From assembly GCF_052048135.1 (NCBI RefSeq), contig NZ_JBNAIM010000002.1, positions 1 to 64,000 on the forward strand: a stretch of DNA of 64,000 bases, in the 5' to 3' direction. A program made the position numbers and the translations under genes. The notes beneath the pieces were generated by a model, which saw only the letters and a program-made list of their open reading frames with translations, was not told the origin of the DNA and ran no database searches. Position 1 is the stretch's first letter. The number at the start of each line of letters is the position of its first letter. The DNA comes from Pelagibacter sp052048135 (GTDB lineage Bacteria > Pseudomonadota > Alphaproteobacteria > Pelagibacterales > Pelagibacteraceae). Positions 18,941-27,923 of this stretch are shown here, one piece after another.

Positions 18941-20200
18941 TTAGACTGCTAATTTGTAAGCAAAGTTTTTTCCTAAATTTTCTTTTAACTCGTTGTTAAA
19001 ACGAGCAGCTTCTGCTCCATCAATAATTCTATGATCATAAGACAGTGATAAAGGTAACATAGTTCTTGTAATAAATTTTCCATTTAAGAAAACTTGCTTT
19101 TTTTCAGATCTTCCAATTCCTAATATCGCAACCTCAGGAAAATTTATAATAGGTGTGAAAAACGATCCTCCAATTCCACCTAAACTTGTTATTGTCATAG
19201 ATCCACCAAATAATTCTTTCTTATCAATTTTAAGATTTCTACATTGATCACTAAGATTTTTAAGTTCAGAACTTATAAGATTAATATTTTTATTGTCTGC
19301 ATTTCTTAGCTTAGGAACCATTAAACCATGTGGAGTATCCACGGCTATTCCAATATGATAATATTTTTTAACAGTCATTTTTCCAACATCAATATCATCG
19401 ATAGAGCTATTAAAATTGGGAAATTTTTTCAATGAAGCGGTCAAAGCTTTGACAATAAAAGCTAAAGGTGTAATTTTTTTTTTTTCTCCCGTGTATATAT
19501 CGGTAAGCGATGTTCTAAATTCCTCTAGCTCTGTGATATCTGCTTCATCATGATTTGTTACATGAGGAATATTTGTCCAAGAATTCATCAAGTATTTTGA
19601 TGATAATTTTTTAACTCTTGGTATATCTTTTATTTCTACTTCTCCAAATTCTGAATGAGAGTATTCTTGTTTTATCTTTTCATTACTTTTATTTTCATTA
19701 TTAACCAAGTTTTTAGATTTTGAAGCTACAAATAATTTTATATCTTCCTCAACAACTCTACCTTTGCGTTCACTGCCTGCAACTTGATTAATATCTACTC
19801 CAAGTTCTCTTGCAAATTTTCGAACCTTTGGACTTGCAGATGATATATTAAAAACTTTATTTTGATCAGTTAATATCTTTTTAATCTCTGGTTTTGTTTC
19901 TTGAGTTTTTTTAATATTTTTTTCAATTGTTGGTTTTTTTTCAATTTTTTCTTCTGCTTCATTAATTTTTTCTAAAATTAAGATCAAGTCACCCTCTGAA
20001 ACTTTGTCTCCCACTTTTGTTTTTAAAGTTTTAATTTTACCCTCAAAATTTGAGGGAATTTCTACACTAGATTTGTCACTCTCTATTGTTATTATAGGAT
20101 CATTCTTTTTTAAAGTTTGACCCTCAGATACTAAAACCTCAATCACTTCTACGTCTTTGAAATCTCCGATATTGGGTACTTTTATTTCAATTACTGACAT
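18941..20200 (-). CDS. aceF: Pyruvate dehydrogenase E2 (dihydrolipoyl acetyltransferase), single lipoyl domain
   Basis: The 419-residue protein has one lipoyl domain (residues 1-76, Lys43 in ESDKSSVEIPS), a charged linker, and a peripheral subunit-binding domain (about 122-158, with RKFARELGVDINQVAGS). The catalytic chloramphenicol-acetyltransferase-like domain follows, with His390 and Asp394 in SYDHRIIDGAEAARF. It transfers the acetyl group from lipoyl-lysine to CoA and forms the core of the complex. E. coli AceF has three lipoyl domains; here there is only one, and a second one sits on the neighbouring E1. The start overlaps the aceE stop by 1 bp. No E3 gene is in the window. Confidence 0.96.
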   Translation of the reverse strand: MSVIEIKVPNIGDFKDVEVIEVLVSEGQTLKKNDPIITIESDKSSVEIPSNFEGKIKTLKTKVGDKVSEGDLILILEKINEAEEKIEKKPTIEKNIKKTQETKPEIKKILTDQNKVFNISSASPKVRKFARELGVDINQVAGSERKGRVVEEDIKLFVASKSKNLVNNENKSNEKIKQEYSHSEFGEVEIKDIPRVKKLSSKYLMNSWTNIPHVTNHDEADITELEEFRTSLTDIYTGEKKKITPLAFIVKALTASLKKFPNFNSSIDDIDVGKMTVKKYYHIGIAVDTPHGLMVPKLRNADNKNINLISSELKNLSDQCRNLKIDKKELFGGSMTITSLGGIGGSFFTPIINFPEVAILGIGRSEKKQVFLNGKFITRTMLPLSLSYDHRIIDGAEAARFNNELKENLGKNFAYKLAV

Positions 20201-23200
20201 TATAATTTTGTTGGCATAGGTTTATTAATATCTATTTTGTATTTTTTGATTGCCTCTTTAGCATACTTGGATGCGATAAGCTGTTCTTTAGCTAATACAC
20301 TTAATCCATAAGTAACAATATGCTCTTTATCAACTTCAAAAAAATTTCTTAAATTTTTTCTAGTGTCACTTCGTCCAAAACCATCTGTTCCTAGTGAATA
20401 AAAACTTTTATTAACATAGGGTCTAATTTGATCTGAATTCATTCTCATGTAGTCCGAAGCAGCTAAAATAGGTCCTTCTGTTTTACCCAAACATTTTTCA
20501 ACGTAGGACCTCTTTGGTTCCCTGTCTGGATTTAAAAGATTATATCTTTCTATCTCTAGACCATCTCTTCTTAACTCATTAAAACTTGTTACACTCCAAA
20601 TCTCACTATCTATTTGATATTCTTTTTGTAATATTTCAGCACCTGCAATCATTTCTCTTAAAATTGTGCCAGATCCCAAAAATTGGATTTTAGTCTTTTT
20701 ATATTTACTAAATTCTTTAATTTTATACATTCCTTTTATAATTCCTTCTTCACAAGATTTATCTTTGGGCATAGCTGGATGAGGATAATTTTCGTTCATA
20801 GTTGTAATGTAGTAGAAAATATTCTCCTTTTTTTCATGCATCCTTTTTAATCCATCTCTAAAAATAACTGCTAATTCATAATGAAATGTGGGGTCATATG
20901 ATACACAGTTAGGAATAGTTGAAGCCATAATATGGCTGTGACCATCTTGATGTTGTAGCCCTTCGCCAGCTAAAGTTGTTCTTCCAGCTGTAGCTCCAAT
21001 CAAAAATCCTCTAGACTGACTATCTGCACCTGCCCATGCAAGGTCCCCAATTCTTTGAAATCCAAACATCGAGTAAAATAGATAAATAGGTATCATTTCA
21101 ATATCATGATTTGTGTATGAAGTTCCTGCTGCAATCCAAGAGGACATTGCACCAGCTTCATTAATTCCTTCCTCTAAAACTTGTCCACTTTTTTCTTCTC
21201 TATAAGAACTTAATTGTGCAGAGTCTTCAGGTTCGTATTTTTGTCCTTCATGAGCATAAATACCAATCTTTTGAAAAAAACCTTCCATACCAAATGTTCT
21301 AGCTTCATCGGGAATAATTGGCACCAATCTCGGAGCAACATTTTTATCTCTTAAAAGATTTGTAAGCATTCGAACTAAAGCCATAGTAGTAGACATTTCT
21401 TTCTTTCCTGTGGATTCTTTCATGTTGTCAAAAATATCTTTTGGAGGAGCCTTAATCGGTTTTGCATAAGTAGTTCTCTCTGGAATAAAACCACCTAATT
21501 GAAGTCTTCTTTCTTTAAGGTACCTAATCTCAGAAGAATTTGGATCTGGTTTGTAATATTCTATGTTTTTTACTTGTTGATCCGTAAGTGGCACATCGAA
21601 CCTGTCTCTGTAATACATTAAATCATCTATATCTAGTTTTTTTGTTTGATGTGTAGTGTTGACACTCTCTCCACTTTTCCCCATTCCATAACCTTTTATA
21701 GTTTTTGCAATTACTACTGTGGGGCTTCCAATATTTTTTGAAGCTTTATCGTAAGCAGCAAAAACTTTATGAGGATCATGTCCTCCTCTATTTAATCTCC
21801 AAATATCTTTATCAGAAAGACTTGATACTAACTTTTTTGTTTCTGGATATTTACCAAAAAATTTTTCTCTCACATAAGCGCCATCTCTAGCCTTCATTGC
21901 TTGATACTCTCCATCAACAGTTTCATTCATTGTTTTAACTAAATGGCCTGTTTTATCATTTGCTAATAGCGGATCCCAGTATGAACCCCAAATCACCTTA
22001 ACCACATTCCATCCTGCTCCTCTAAAAATTCCCTCTAATTCTTGTATAATTTTTCCATTACCTCTAACTGGACCATCTAATCTTTGAAGATTACAATTCA
22101 CTACAAATATTAAATTATCTAAATTTTCTCTTGCTGCTAAGCCAATAGCGCCCAAGGATTCTGGTTCATCCATTTCTCCATCACCTAAAAATGCCCAAAC
22201 TTTTCTACCTTCATCTTTAATTAAACCTCTATTAATTAAATACTTCATGTACCTTGCTTGATAGATTGCTAACATTGGGCCTAGCCCCATAGACACTGTT
22301 GGAAATTGCCAAAAATTTGGCATCAGCCATGGATGTGGATACGAGGACAGTCCACCTGGATTAACCTCTTGTCTGAAACTATCTAATTGCTTTTCATTAA
22401 GTCGACCTTCAAGGAAAGCTCTAGCATACATCCCTGGTGCACTATGACCTTGAAAGTAAACTAAATCACCTCCAAATTTATTGTTTTTTGCTCTCCAAAA
22501 ATGATTCATTCCAACATCATAAAGAGTAGCTGCAGATGCAAAAGTTCCTATATGGCCTCCAAGTTCAGGAAATTTTTTGTTTGCTCTTACTACCATCGCA
22601 GCAGCATTCCATCTTATTAATGATCTAATTCTTCTTTCAATATTCTGATCACCATTCGACTTTTTTTCTTCACTAACTGGGATAGTATTTATATAGGGTG
22701 TGTTTTGTGTATAAGGAATATTAGCACCTTCCATATAAGCTTTATTAATTAATTCTTTGATTAAATAATGGGCTCTATGATTACCATCTTTTTCTATAAC
22801 TTCTGAAAGAGATTCAAGCCATTCACTTGTCTCTAATGGATCAATATCTCCCTCATTTACAACCTGAATTATTTCAGGTTTTTCTTTTTTTATTTTTTGA
22901 ATTGGTTTTTTTTGTTCTTGATTTTTTTTTAGTGAACTTTCTGCTTCTTGAATTAAATTCTCAGTATTTTTTGGAACATCTTGTGAAGAAGAAAGCTTTT
23001 GATCAACACTTGATATATTTAAAATTAAATCATCTTTTGAAACTTTATCACCAACTTTTACAACTATAGACTCAATCTTACCTGCAAAAATTGATGGTAT
23101 CTCAACACTAGATTTATCACTTTCTATAGTTATAACAGGATCGTTTTTTTTAATTTCTTGACCTTCTTTAACCAATAATTCAATTACTTCAACATTCTCA

Positions 23201-23238
23201 AAATCACCAATGTCAGGAACTAATAATTTTTCAGTCAT
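20200..23238 (-). CDS. aceE: Pyruvate dehydrogenase E1 with fused N-terminal lipoyl domain
   Basis: At 1012 residues this is over 100 residues longer than usual homodimeric AceE (about 890). The extra N-terminus is a complete lipoyl domain (residues 1-77) with Lys42 in ESDKSSVEIPS, joined by a Glu/Lys/Gln-rich linker (about 80-125). The E1 part follows, with IRWNAAAMVVRANK, the thiamine-diphosphate motif GDGEMDEPES...NCN and the transketolase-like C-terminal half. It decarboxylates pyruvate and reductively acetylates lipoyl groups. The lipoyl domain is very similar to that of the adjacent AceF, which points to duplication within the operon. The lipoyl lysine and TPP motif are intact. Confidence 0.95.
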   Translation of the reverse strand: MTEKLLVPDIGDFENVEVIELLVKEGQEIKKNDPVITIESDKSSVEIPSIFAGKIESIVVKVGDKVSKDDLILNISSVDQKLSSSQDVPKNTENLIQEAESSLKKNQEQKKPIQKIKKEKPEIIQVVNEGDIDPLETSEWLESLSEVIEKDGNHRAHYLIKELINKAYMEGANIPYTQNTPYINTIPVSEEKKSNGDQNIERRIRSLIRWNAAAMVVRANKKFPELGGHIGTFASAATLYDVGMNHFWRAKNNKFGGDLVYFQGHSAPGMYARAFLEGRLNEKQLDSFRQEVNPGGLSSYPHPWLMPNFWQFPTVSMGLGPMLAIYQARYMKYLINRGLIKDEGRKVWAFLGDGEMDEPESLGAIGLAARENLDNLIFVVNCNLQRLDGPVRGNGKIIQELEGIFRGAGWNVVKVIWGSYWDPLLANDKTGHLVKTMNETVDGEYQAMKARDGAYVREKFFGKYPETKKLVSSLSDKDIWRLNRGGHDPHKVFAAYDKASKNIGSPTVVIAKTIKGYGMGKSGESVNTTHQTKKLDIDDLMYYRDRFDVPLTDQQVKNIEYYKPDPNSSEIRYLKERRLQLGGFIPERTTYAKPIKAPPKDIFDNMKESTGKKEMSTTMALVRMLTNLLRDKNVAPRLVPIIPDEARTFGMEGFFQKIGIYAHEGQKYEPEDSAQLSSYREEKSGQVLEEGINEAGAMSSWIAAGTSYTNHDIEMIPIYLFYSMFGFQRIGDLAWAGADSQSRGFLIGATAGRTTLAGEGLQHQDGHSHIMASTIPNCVSYDPTFHYELAVIFRDGLKRMHEKKENIFYYITTMNENYPHPAMPKDKSCEEGIIKGMYKIKEFSKYKKTKIQFLGSGTILREMIAGAEILQKEYQIDSEIWSVTSFNELRRDGLEIERYNLLNPDREPKRSYVEKCLGKTEGPILAASDYMRMNSDQIRPYVNKSFYSLGTDGFGRSDTRKNLRNFFEVDKEHIVTYGLSVLAKEQLIASKYAKEAIKKYKIDINKPMPTKL

Positions 23239-23334
23239 TTTTTTATGTCTTATACACTATAAAAAAGTTGTTAAATGCAAATCTTACCACATTCTGTTCA
23301 ATTTTTTGACACTCTTTACATACATGCTTCAAAA

Positions 23335-23451
23335 ATGATTAAAAAGTTATTAAAAACACTTATTCAACCCAAAGTTAGCACTTATGTAGATGCTAAAATA
23401 TGGATACAAAAAATTTTGCTAGAAGAGAAATACGGAAAAATTAATTCCTAA
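23335..23451 (+). CDS. Possible small protein of 38 residues, unknown
   Basis: In the 209 bp between aceE and the thiolase an ATG at 23335 opens a 38-codon frame (MIKKLLKTLIQPKVST...KINS) that stops at 23451, overlapping the thiolase stop by 4 bp in tail-to-tail fashion, as several real genes here do. The peptide is basic and amphipathic, with no membrane segment. There is no clear Shine-Dalgarno. A TTGACA is visible about 29 bp upstream, but its -10 would fall on the start codon. No family is recognised, and it may be a chance frame. Confidence 0.3.
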   Translation: MIKKLLKTLIQPKVSTYVDAKIWIQKILLEEKYGKINS

Positions 23452-24623
23452 ATTCTCTCCACACACAAAGCTATACCCATACCACCTCCTATACAGAGTG
23501 TTGCACAACCTTTATTTTTTTTTTGTCTTTTCATTTCATGTATCAAAGTTACAAGTATTCTTGCTCCTGAGGCACCGATAGGATGGCCAAGAGCTATGGC
23601 TCCACCATTAACATTTACTTTATTTTCATCAATTCCTAATTCTCGGATTACTGCAATACTTTGAGATGCAAAAGCCTCATTAATTTCAAATAAATCGATT
23701 TCATCTAAATTCCATTTTGCTTTTTTACTTGCCACACGGACAGCCTCTATAGGCCCTAAACCCATTACGGATGGATCTACTCCAATTGAAGACCATGATA
23801 CAATTTTTACTAATGGTTTTATGGATCTTTTTTCTGCTTCCTCTAATGAAGTTAATAATAAAGCTGCAGCTCCATCGTTAATACCTGAAGAATTACCTGG
23901 TGTAATAGTTCCATTATCTTGAAAAACAGTTTTTAGTTTTTCTAAATCTGACATTTTTAATCCTATCCTTGGATGTTCATCAGTATTTAAAATGTTCCCA
24001 TCATGATTTATTTTTACCAACTCTTCATTAAATTTGTTATTAGCAATAGCTAATTCTGTTTTTTTTTGAGATTTTAAAGCAAATTTATCTTGTTCTTGTC
24101 TTGTTATATTATACATTTTTGCAACATTTTCTGCTGTTACACCCATATGATAATTATTGAATGCATCTATTAACCCATCATTAACCATTGTATCTAATAA
24201 TTTATCTTCTGATATTTTTTTTTCATCTCTATAAAAAATTGAATGTGGAGCTAAAGACATATTTTCTTGACCTCCTGAAATTACATTATTTGACTCTCCT
24301 AATTTTATCGATTGATAACCTGATATAACAGCTCTAAGTCCAGATCCACAAACTTGATTAACTATGTGTGCTGGTTTAGAAATTGGAATTCCGGCATTGA
24401 CAGCGGCCTGCCTTGCTGGGTTCTGTCCAGCTCCCGCAGTTAAAACTTGACCCATAATTACTTCATCGATTTCTTCTGCTGTAAATTTAGATTTCTTTAG
24501 AACTTCTTTTATAACTATAGATCCAAGTTGATCAGATTTTATGTTTTTTAACGACCCCTTATAAATACCAATCGGTGTTCTTATAGCGCTTATAATAACC
24601 ACTTCTTTTAATTTATTACACAT
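23448..24623 (-). CDS. Acetyl-CoA acetyltransferase (thiolase)
   Basis: The 391-residue protein is a full-length thiolase. The acyl-carrying Cys92 is in NQVCGSGLRAV, and the catalytic residues appear in NEAFA, GGAIALGHPIGASG and the C-terminal CIGGGMGIALCVERI (Cys377). It is closest in pattern to biosynthetic acetoacetyl-CoA thiolases (AtoB/PhaA type), which condense two acetyl-CoA or split acetoacetyl-CoA. No other polyhydroxyalkanoate or ketone-body gene is adjacent, so the pathway is not fixed by context. It is divergent from tRNA-Arg, with 72 bp between them. A role in fatty-acid degradation is an alternative. Confidence 0.92.
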   Translation of the reverse strand: MCNKLKEVVIISAIRTPIGIYKGSLKNIKSDQLGSIVIKEVLKKSKFTAEEIDEVIMGQVLTAGAGQNPARQAAVNAGIPISKPAHIVNQVCGSGLRAVISGYQSIKLGESNNVISGGQENMSLAPHSIFYRDEKKISEDKLLDTMVNDGLIDAFNNYHMGVTAENVAKMYNITRQEQDKFALKSQKKTELAIANNKFNEELVKINHDGNILNTDEHPRIGLKMSDLEKLKTVFQDNGTITPGNSSGINDGAAALLLTSLEEAEKRSIKPLVKIVSWSSIGVDPSVMGLGPIEAVRVASKKAKWNLDEIDLFEINEAFASQSIAVIRELGIDENKVNVNGGAIALGHPIGASGARILVTLIHEMKRQKKNKGCATLCIGGGMGIALCVERI

Positions 24624-24664
24624 AAAATTTTAAATTTGTCTTATCATTAAAATACACTAAAAAA

Positions 24665-24673
24665 TGGTATACT
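24665..24673 (+). promoter_or_regulatory. Extended -10 promoter for tRNA-Arg
   Basis: TGGTATACT matches an extended -10 element (TGn plus a TATACT hexamer). It would start transcription near 24680, about 16 bp before the tRNA. A second TATAAT overlaps 3 bp downstream. No convincing -35 is seen at normal spacing, which is usual for extended -10 promoters. Confidence 0.45.
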
Positions 24674-24695
24674 ATAATTAAATAAAATTAAAAAT

Positions 24696-24772
24696 GCGCC
24701 TGTAGCTCAACTGGATAGAGCGCTTGGCTACGGACCAGGAGGTTCTGGGTTCGACTCCTAGCAGGCGCACCA
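24696..24772 (+). tRNA. tRNA-Arg (anticodon ACG)
   Basis: The 77-nt sequence folds into a normal cloverleaf. The acceptor stem GCGCCTG pairs with CAGGCGC, the D arm is GCTCAACTGGATAGAGC, and the anticodon stem CTTGG/CCAGG encloses the loop CTACGGA with anticodon ACG. The T arm is CTGGG-TTCGACT-CCTAG. The discriminator A and the CCA end are encoded. With A34 modified to inosine it would read CGU, CGC and CGA. It may be transcribed together with the small peptide and thioesterase genes that follow. Confidence 0.97.
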
Positions 24773-24787
24773 TGAATAGGAAATAAT

Positions 24788-24886
24788 ATGTTTAAATGGT
24801 TAATTAATACTTCTTTACAAATGTCCGTAATTTATTTTTTCATCATAATTTTTGTGATTTTATTAATTTTAACTTTTATATTATAA
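24788..24886 (+). CDS. Small single-pass membrane peptide, 32 residues
   Basis: A 32-codon frame starts 16 bp after the end of tRNA-Arg, preceded by AGGAAATAATATG, a good Shine-Dalgarno at proper spacing. The peptide starts MFKWLINTSLQMSVIYFF and continues as one unbroken hydrophobic helix, mainly Ile, Leu, Val and Phe, to the C-terminus. The only charged residue is Lys3, which fits an N-in inner-membrane orientation. It ends 7 bp before the thioesterase. It is unrecognised; it could be a small membrane modulator. The composition and ribosome site support translation, but there is no homology evidence. Confidence 0.5.
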   Translation: MFKWLINTSLQMSVIYFFIIIFVILLILTFIL

Positions 24887-24893
24887 AAAAATT

Positions 24894-25319
24894 ATGTCTG
24901 AAAAGTTCGAACAAATTAGTATTAAATCAGGTTTTATGAAACATAATGGAGGTGTTCTATTTAGAAACATTTCTGCAAATGAGTACGAATTTAAATCAAC
25001 TATAAATGAAAATCATTTAAATGCAGCAGGCATAACTCATGGAGGATATTTATCAGCGTTGGTAGATGCTGGAGCGGGCACAGCAGCACATAGATCTGTT
25101 GATAATGCACCATGTGTTACAATATCTTTGGATCTAAAATTTATTGGTGCATCAAAAATTGGTGATGAAATTACAGGTAATGTAAAAATCCTCAAAAAAA
25201 CAAAAACTCTTGTATTTTTATTTTGTGAATTAAGATGTAATAATAAAATAATCACATCTGCATCAGGAGTTTGGAAAATTTTAAAAGTTAAACCATCTAA
25301 TCTAGGACCTGGTGGTTAA
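24894..25319 (+). CDS. Hotdog-fold acyl-CoA thioesterase, PaaI/YbgC type
   Basis: The 141-residue protein has the hotdog signature NAAGITHGGYLSALVDAGAG (residues about 43-62) typical of PaaI-like thioesterases, in which HGG and the following Asp form the active site. The second half contains SLDLKFIGASKIGDEI, the usual beta-strand region. Such enzymes hydrolyse acyl- or hydroxyphenylacetyl-CoA esters and rescue CoA. It sits alone between the small membrane peptide and the helicase. Its length is normal, and the exact substrate is unknown. It is probably a cytoplasmic tetramer. Confidence 0.88.
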   Translation: MSEKFEQISIKSGFMKHNGGVLFRNISANEYEFKSTINENHLNAAGITHGGYLSALVDAGAGTAAHRSVDNAPCVTISLDLKFIGASKIGDEITGNVKILKKTKTLVFLFCELRCNNKIITSASGVWKILKVKPSNLGPGG

Positions 25320-25387
25320 GATAATTGAAATTAAAATGAGAACTTTTTATCCTCCGATTCGGTCATGTTTTAGTCCATTTTTGTTCT

Positions 25388-25416
25388 TTGACACTAACAA
25401 CATCTGGTAGATAAAA
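25388..25416 (+). promoter_or_regulatory. Probable sigma70 promoter for the helicase-TerB-fdxA-carD unit
   Basis: A perfect TTGACA at 25388-25393 is followed after 17 bp by ATAAAA (25411-25416); shifting by one gives TAAAAA or GATAAA. The start point would be near 25423, about 17 bp before the helicase ATG. The start point lies inside a 14-bp perfect palindrome. Confidence 0.5.
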
Positions 25417-25418
25417 AT

Positions 25419-25432
25419 TTTGGTATACCAAA
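25419..25432. promoter_or_regulatory. Perfect palindrome TTTGGTATACCAAA at predicted start point, possible operator
   Basis: The 14-bp sequence is a perfect inverted repeat without a spacer, 7 bp ahead of the helicase ATG and spanning the predicted transcription start. Its size and position fit a dimeric repressor site. A short hairpin in the 5' leader is an alternative. No regulator gene is adjacent and no family consensus is recognised. Confidence 0.35.
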
Positions 25433-25439
25433 GATAGAA

Positions 25440-27917
25440 ATGACTAAAAATAAAATTACCGCTGTTCTTGGACCAACGAATACAGGAAAAACTCATCTGG
25501 CTATTGAAACCATGTTGTCTTTTGACAGTGGAATGATTGGATTTCCTTTAAGATTATTAGCTCGAGAAGTATACGACAAAGTTATTAAACAAACTGGGAT
25601 AGATAAAGTTGCACTAATTACTGGAGAAGAAAAAATTATCCCCCCCAATGCAAAATATTTTCTTTGCACAGTTGAGTCTATGCCAATTGATAAACAAATA
25701 GATTTTGTAGGAGTTGACGAAATACAAATGTGTTCAGATCATGAGCGTGGCCATATTTTTACTGACCGGTTATTAAATATAAGAGGAAATAAATTAACCA
25801 TGTTTATGGGGTCAAATACAATTAGAAATATCATTTCAAATTTAGGTGATGATGTAGAATTTATAAACAGAAATCGATTATCAAAACTTACATACTCGGG
25901 TCATAAAAAGATATCAAGAATAGATAGAAAAACAGCAATTATTGCTTTCTCTGCTGAAGAAGTTTACGCTATTGCAGAACTTATAAGAAGACAAAAAGGT
26001 GGCGCTGCAATAGTGATGGGATCTTTAAGCCCAAAAACAAGGAATGCACAAGTAGAATTATATCAATCTGGTGATGTTGATTTTCTAGTCGCCACAGATG
26101 CTATCGGAATGGGAATAAATATGGATATTAATAATGTTTATTTCTCAAACTTAAAAAAATTTGATGGTCGAAAATTAAGGAAACTTAACTTGTCTGAAAT
26201 TGGACAAATAGCTGGAAGAGCAGGTCGATATTTAAATGATGGTAATTTTGGAATAACTGGAGAGTGTAAAGAAATAAATGCTGAAGAAGTTAATTTAATT
26301 GAGAGTCATAAATTTGAAGAAATTCAATCTCTATTTTGGAGAAACTCAGATTTAAATTTTGATAGTCCAGGGGCACTTCTTAGATCACTAGAAAAAAAAC
26401 CAAAGAACAGTTGGTTGAGAAAAATATATGAATGTGAGGACGAAAAAGCTCTAAAATTTTTTTTAAGAGAAAAAAATCTAGAAAATATTAAATTTGAAAA
26501 AGAGAAATTAAGTTTACTCTGGGAATGTTGTCAAATACCTGATTTCGTTAAAAAAACATATGGAAATCACTATCAGGTCATTGAAAGTGTTTTTAAATAC
26601 TTGAATAGTGTAAAAAGCAGGATACCTGAAGATTTTATGCGCTTACAGTTAATGAAATTGGACAAATTAGACGGAAATGTAGATTCTTTGTCAAATAGAA
26701 TTGCAAATGTGAGGACTTGGTCATATGTTTCTAATAAAAATAATTGGGTAGAAAATCAAAATTACTGGATAGAAAAAACAAAATTATTAGAAGATAAACT
26801 TTCAGATAGATTGCATGAAGAACTTACAAAAACTTTTATTGATAAAAGAGCAAGTGTCCTTGCTAGAGGTCTAAAACAAGACATGGAATTTGAGACTAAA
26901 ATATTAGAAAATAATGAAGTAATGATTGACAATCAATTTATTGGAAAAATTAATGGACTTAAATTAGAGCTTGACCTAAAAAAAGGAGCATTAGAAACTG
27001 ATATCAAATCTCTTAAAAAAGCCGCAAGACAAAGTGTCGGTCCTGAGCTTTTAAAAAGAATTGAAAATATAATTGAAACAGGTTTAATCGAACTTAAAGA
27101 TGACTTTAAAATTTACTGGCAAAAATCACCAATAGCAAAATTATCATCTGGTAGAGATTATTTAACTCCAAATTTCGAACTTATAGTAGATGATATTCTA
27201 GAACACAATCAAACGCAGAAATTAATCAATTATTTAGAAAAATGGTTAAAAAATAAAATAGATACTACCCTTAAAAGTTTAATTGATTTAAAAGATTTAA
27301 AAGAAAAAAATTCATCTATTAAAGCGCTTGCTTACCAGCTTTATGAAAACAATGGTGTTCTTGAGAGGAACAAAGTTTCTGACTATCTAAAAAATCTTGG
27401 TCAAAATGAAAGAAAAATTTTAAGAGATCTTGGGGTTAAGTTTGGAAGATATCATGTTTTTTTGTTCAAGCTAATTAAACCTGAAGCAGTGTCTCTAAGA
27501 ACTTTACTTTGGAAAAATTATTATCAAAAATACTTTAATTTACAGCCACCTACTTTTGGTCTTAATTTTTTAGATAATAACAAAATTAAAAATAGAAACT
27601 TTATGCTACTTTGTGGTTTTGAAAAATTTGATACGATTTATGTAAGGATAGATATTTTAGAAAGATTATTTGTTCAAATCATTAATTCAAATCCAGAAAA
27701 ACAAAAAGAAATAAAGTTAGTTCCTGAAATGTTGAATTTATTGGGATGTAATAAAGATAATTTTAAAAAACTTCTTAAAAATATGAATTATAAAATTATT
27801 GAAAAAGAAAAGGATATTTTTTTTAGATATATTCCAAGAAAGAATATAAAAAAATCTAACAATAAGACTATAAAAGAAAGTCCTTTTGGTATCTTAAAAA
27901 ATTTGAATTTAGGTTAA
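25440..27917 (+). CDS. SUV3-like DExH-box helicase
   Basis: The 825-residue protein has a superfamily 2 core at the N-terminus: Walker A GPTNTGKT (11-18), DEIQ box (93-96), ATDAIGMGIN (about 209-218) and the motif VI QIAGRAGR (236-243). The compact core and sequence style match the alphaproteobacterial relatives of mitochondrial SUV3, an ATP-dependent RNA helicase linked to RNA decay. The long C-terminal part (about 300-825) is lysine-rich and partly helical, without a recognised domain. In other alphaproteobacteria this helicase gene is followed by an S4-domain gene, ferredoxin and carD; here a TerB-like gene takes the S4 position. The substrate RNA is unknown. Confidence 0.9.
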   Translation: MTKNKITAVLGPTNTGKTHLAIETMLSFDSGMIGFPLRLLAREVYDKVIKQTGIDKVALITGEEKIIPPNAKYFLCTVESMPIDKQIDFVGVDEIQMCSDHERGHIFTDRLLNIRGNKLTMFMGSNTIRNIISNLGDDVEFINRNRLSKLTYSGHKKISRIDRKTAIIAFSAEEVYAIAELIRRQKGGAAIVMGSLSPKTRNAQVELYQSGDVDFLVATDAIGMGINMDINNVYFSNLKKFDGRKLRKLNLSEIGQIAGRAGRYLNDGNFGITGECKEINAEEVNLIESHKFEEIQSLFWRNSDLNFDSPGALLRSLEKKPKNSWLRKIYECEDEKALKFFLREKNLENIKFEKEKLSLLWECCQIPDFVKKTYGNHYQVIESVFKYLNSVKSRIPEDFMRLQLMKLDKLDGNVDSLSNRIANVRTWSYVSNKNNWVENQNYWIEKTKLLEDKLSDRLHEELTKTFIDKRASVLARGLKQDMEFETKILENNEVMIDNQFIGKINGLKLELDLKKGALETDIKSLKKAARQSVGPELLKRIENIIETGLIELKDDFKIYWQKSPIAKLSSGRDYLTPNFELIVDDILEHNQTQKLINYLEKWLKNKIDTTLKSLIDLKDLKEKNSSIKALAYQLYENNGVLERNKVSDYLKNLGQNERKILRDLGVKFGRYHVFLFKLIKPEAVSLRTLLWKNYYQKYFNLQPPTFGLNFLDNNKIKNRNFMLLCGFEKFDTIYVRIDILERLFVQIINSNPEKQKEIKLVPEMLNLLGCNKDNFKKLLKNMNYKIIEKEKDIFFRYIPRKNIKKSNNKTIKESPFGILKNLNLG

Positions 27918-27923
27918 AATCTT

